Assembly (NCBI GenBank): GCA_003224055.1
Contig: QHYE01000097.1
Coordinates: forward strand, 1-43,827
From: Acidobacteriota bacterium
GTDB lineage: Bacteria; Acidobacteriota; Terriglobia; Acidiferrales; UBA7541
Length of the DNA stretch: 43,827 nt
Direction of reading: 5' to 3'
Shown here piece after piece: positions 43,653-43,827 of the stretch. Below the pieces are notes generated by a model. The model was not told the DNA's origin. It ran no database searches and worked only from the letters and a program-made list of their open reading frames with translations. Within the stretch, counting starts at the first letter, position 1. Each line of letters begins with the position of its first letter. Both the position numbers and the translations under genes were made by a program.

Positions 43653-43827
43653 ATGAAAATGAAAAAGTTAGCATGTACACTTGCATTCGCAATGGCAACC
43701 GCAATGTTGATCGCACCCATCGCTTTCGCGCAATCCAGCGGCAATTTCAGCGCTAGCGGCAGTTCGGTGGCTTGTTCGATCGGCGCCGGCGGTGCTCTCA
43801 GCACAGGCATCGTAGCTTCGCAATTCA
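43653..43827 (+). CDS. Secreted protein, N-terminal part (runs off the window)
   Basis: ATG 43653 is preceded by GGAGGA at good spacing. The 58 residues present begin with a textbook Sec signal peptide: basic MKMKK, a hydrophobic core and the cleavage region IAFAQ. The mature part is rich in serine, glycine and alanine (SSGNFSASGSSVACSIGAGG). The frame is open to the right edge. The family cannot be told from this start. Confidence 0.7.
   Translation, partial: MKMKKLACTLAFAMATAMLIAPIAFAQSSGNFSASGSSVACSIGAGGALSTGIVASQF

Noticed and set aside
1-43827. CRISPR array, insertion sequence or prophage genes
   Set aside because: No regularly spaced repeats, transposase, integrase or phage structural gene was recognised on either strand.

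Overview
The window looks like a chromosomal segment of a soil-type Acidobacteriota bacterium. This is an inference from gene content: two giant Oar-like TonB-dependent outer-membrane proteins with an N-terminal carboxypeptidase-like regulatory domain, many secreted YVTN beta-propeller proteins, two OmpR-type two-component systems, an HAE1-type RND pump, and moderate GC with many GTG/TTG starts. No ribosomal RNA or intact tRNA is present to confirm it.

Layout. (1) 1-2844: the tail of an unknown gene, a citrate-type MFS symporter and a reverse-strand propeller gene. (2) 3040-11188: a compact operon of response regulator, sensor kinase, TolC-like channel, lipoprotein membrane-fusion protein and RND pump, with 4-8 base overlaps at several junctions. 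(3) 11304-20243: MmgE/PrpD protein, D-tartrate dehydratase, second MmgE/PrpD protein, secreted propeller, TonB-type outer-membrane protein, all forward. (4) 20282-24431, reverse: propeller, propeller, and a di-heme-motif propeller fusion. (5) 24663-27752, forward: ACS-type MFS transporter, AtuA/DUF1446-like protein, DUF4387 protein. (6) 27834-34555, reverse: secreted propeller, response regulator, sensor kinase, second TonB-type protein. (7) 35378-39767, forward: secreted phosphatase-superfamily protein, third MmgE/PrpD protein, tartrate/D-malate dehydrogenase. (8) 39774-41906, reverse: DctA C4-dicarboxylate transporter and a secreted cupin. (9) 41907-43827: a regulatory region with a 3'-tRNA-like remnant, an anti-sigma-like gene without a recognisable start, a doubtful small ORF and the start of a secreted protein.

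How it fits together. The two best-identified enzymes, D-tartrate dehydratase (catalytic residues recognisable one by one) and tartrate/D-malate dehydrogenase, together with DctA and two organic-acid MFS carriers, mark the region as a hydroxy-dicarboxylate (tartrate-like) uptake and catabolism island. What is unusual is the envelope side: six propeller proteins, two TonB-type receptors and three MmgE/PrpD proteins that carry twin-arginine-type leaders although the family is normally cytosolic. Four copies of a ~27 bp element made of TTA-led repeats at about 11 bp period lie upstream of the propeller operon, the propeller-regulator-receptor operon, the receptor itself and dctA. This is the geometry expected for an OmpR-family regulator and points to one regulon, probably run by the regulator at 32770-33447. 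The coordinated propeller/receptor/exported-PrpD/tartrate system is the strongest candidate here for something not previously described; its function is inferred, not shown.
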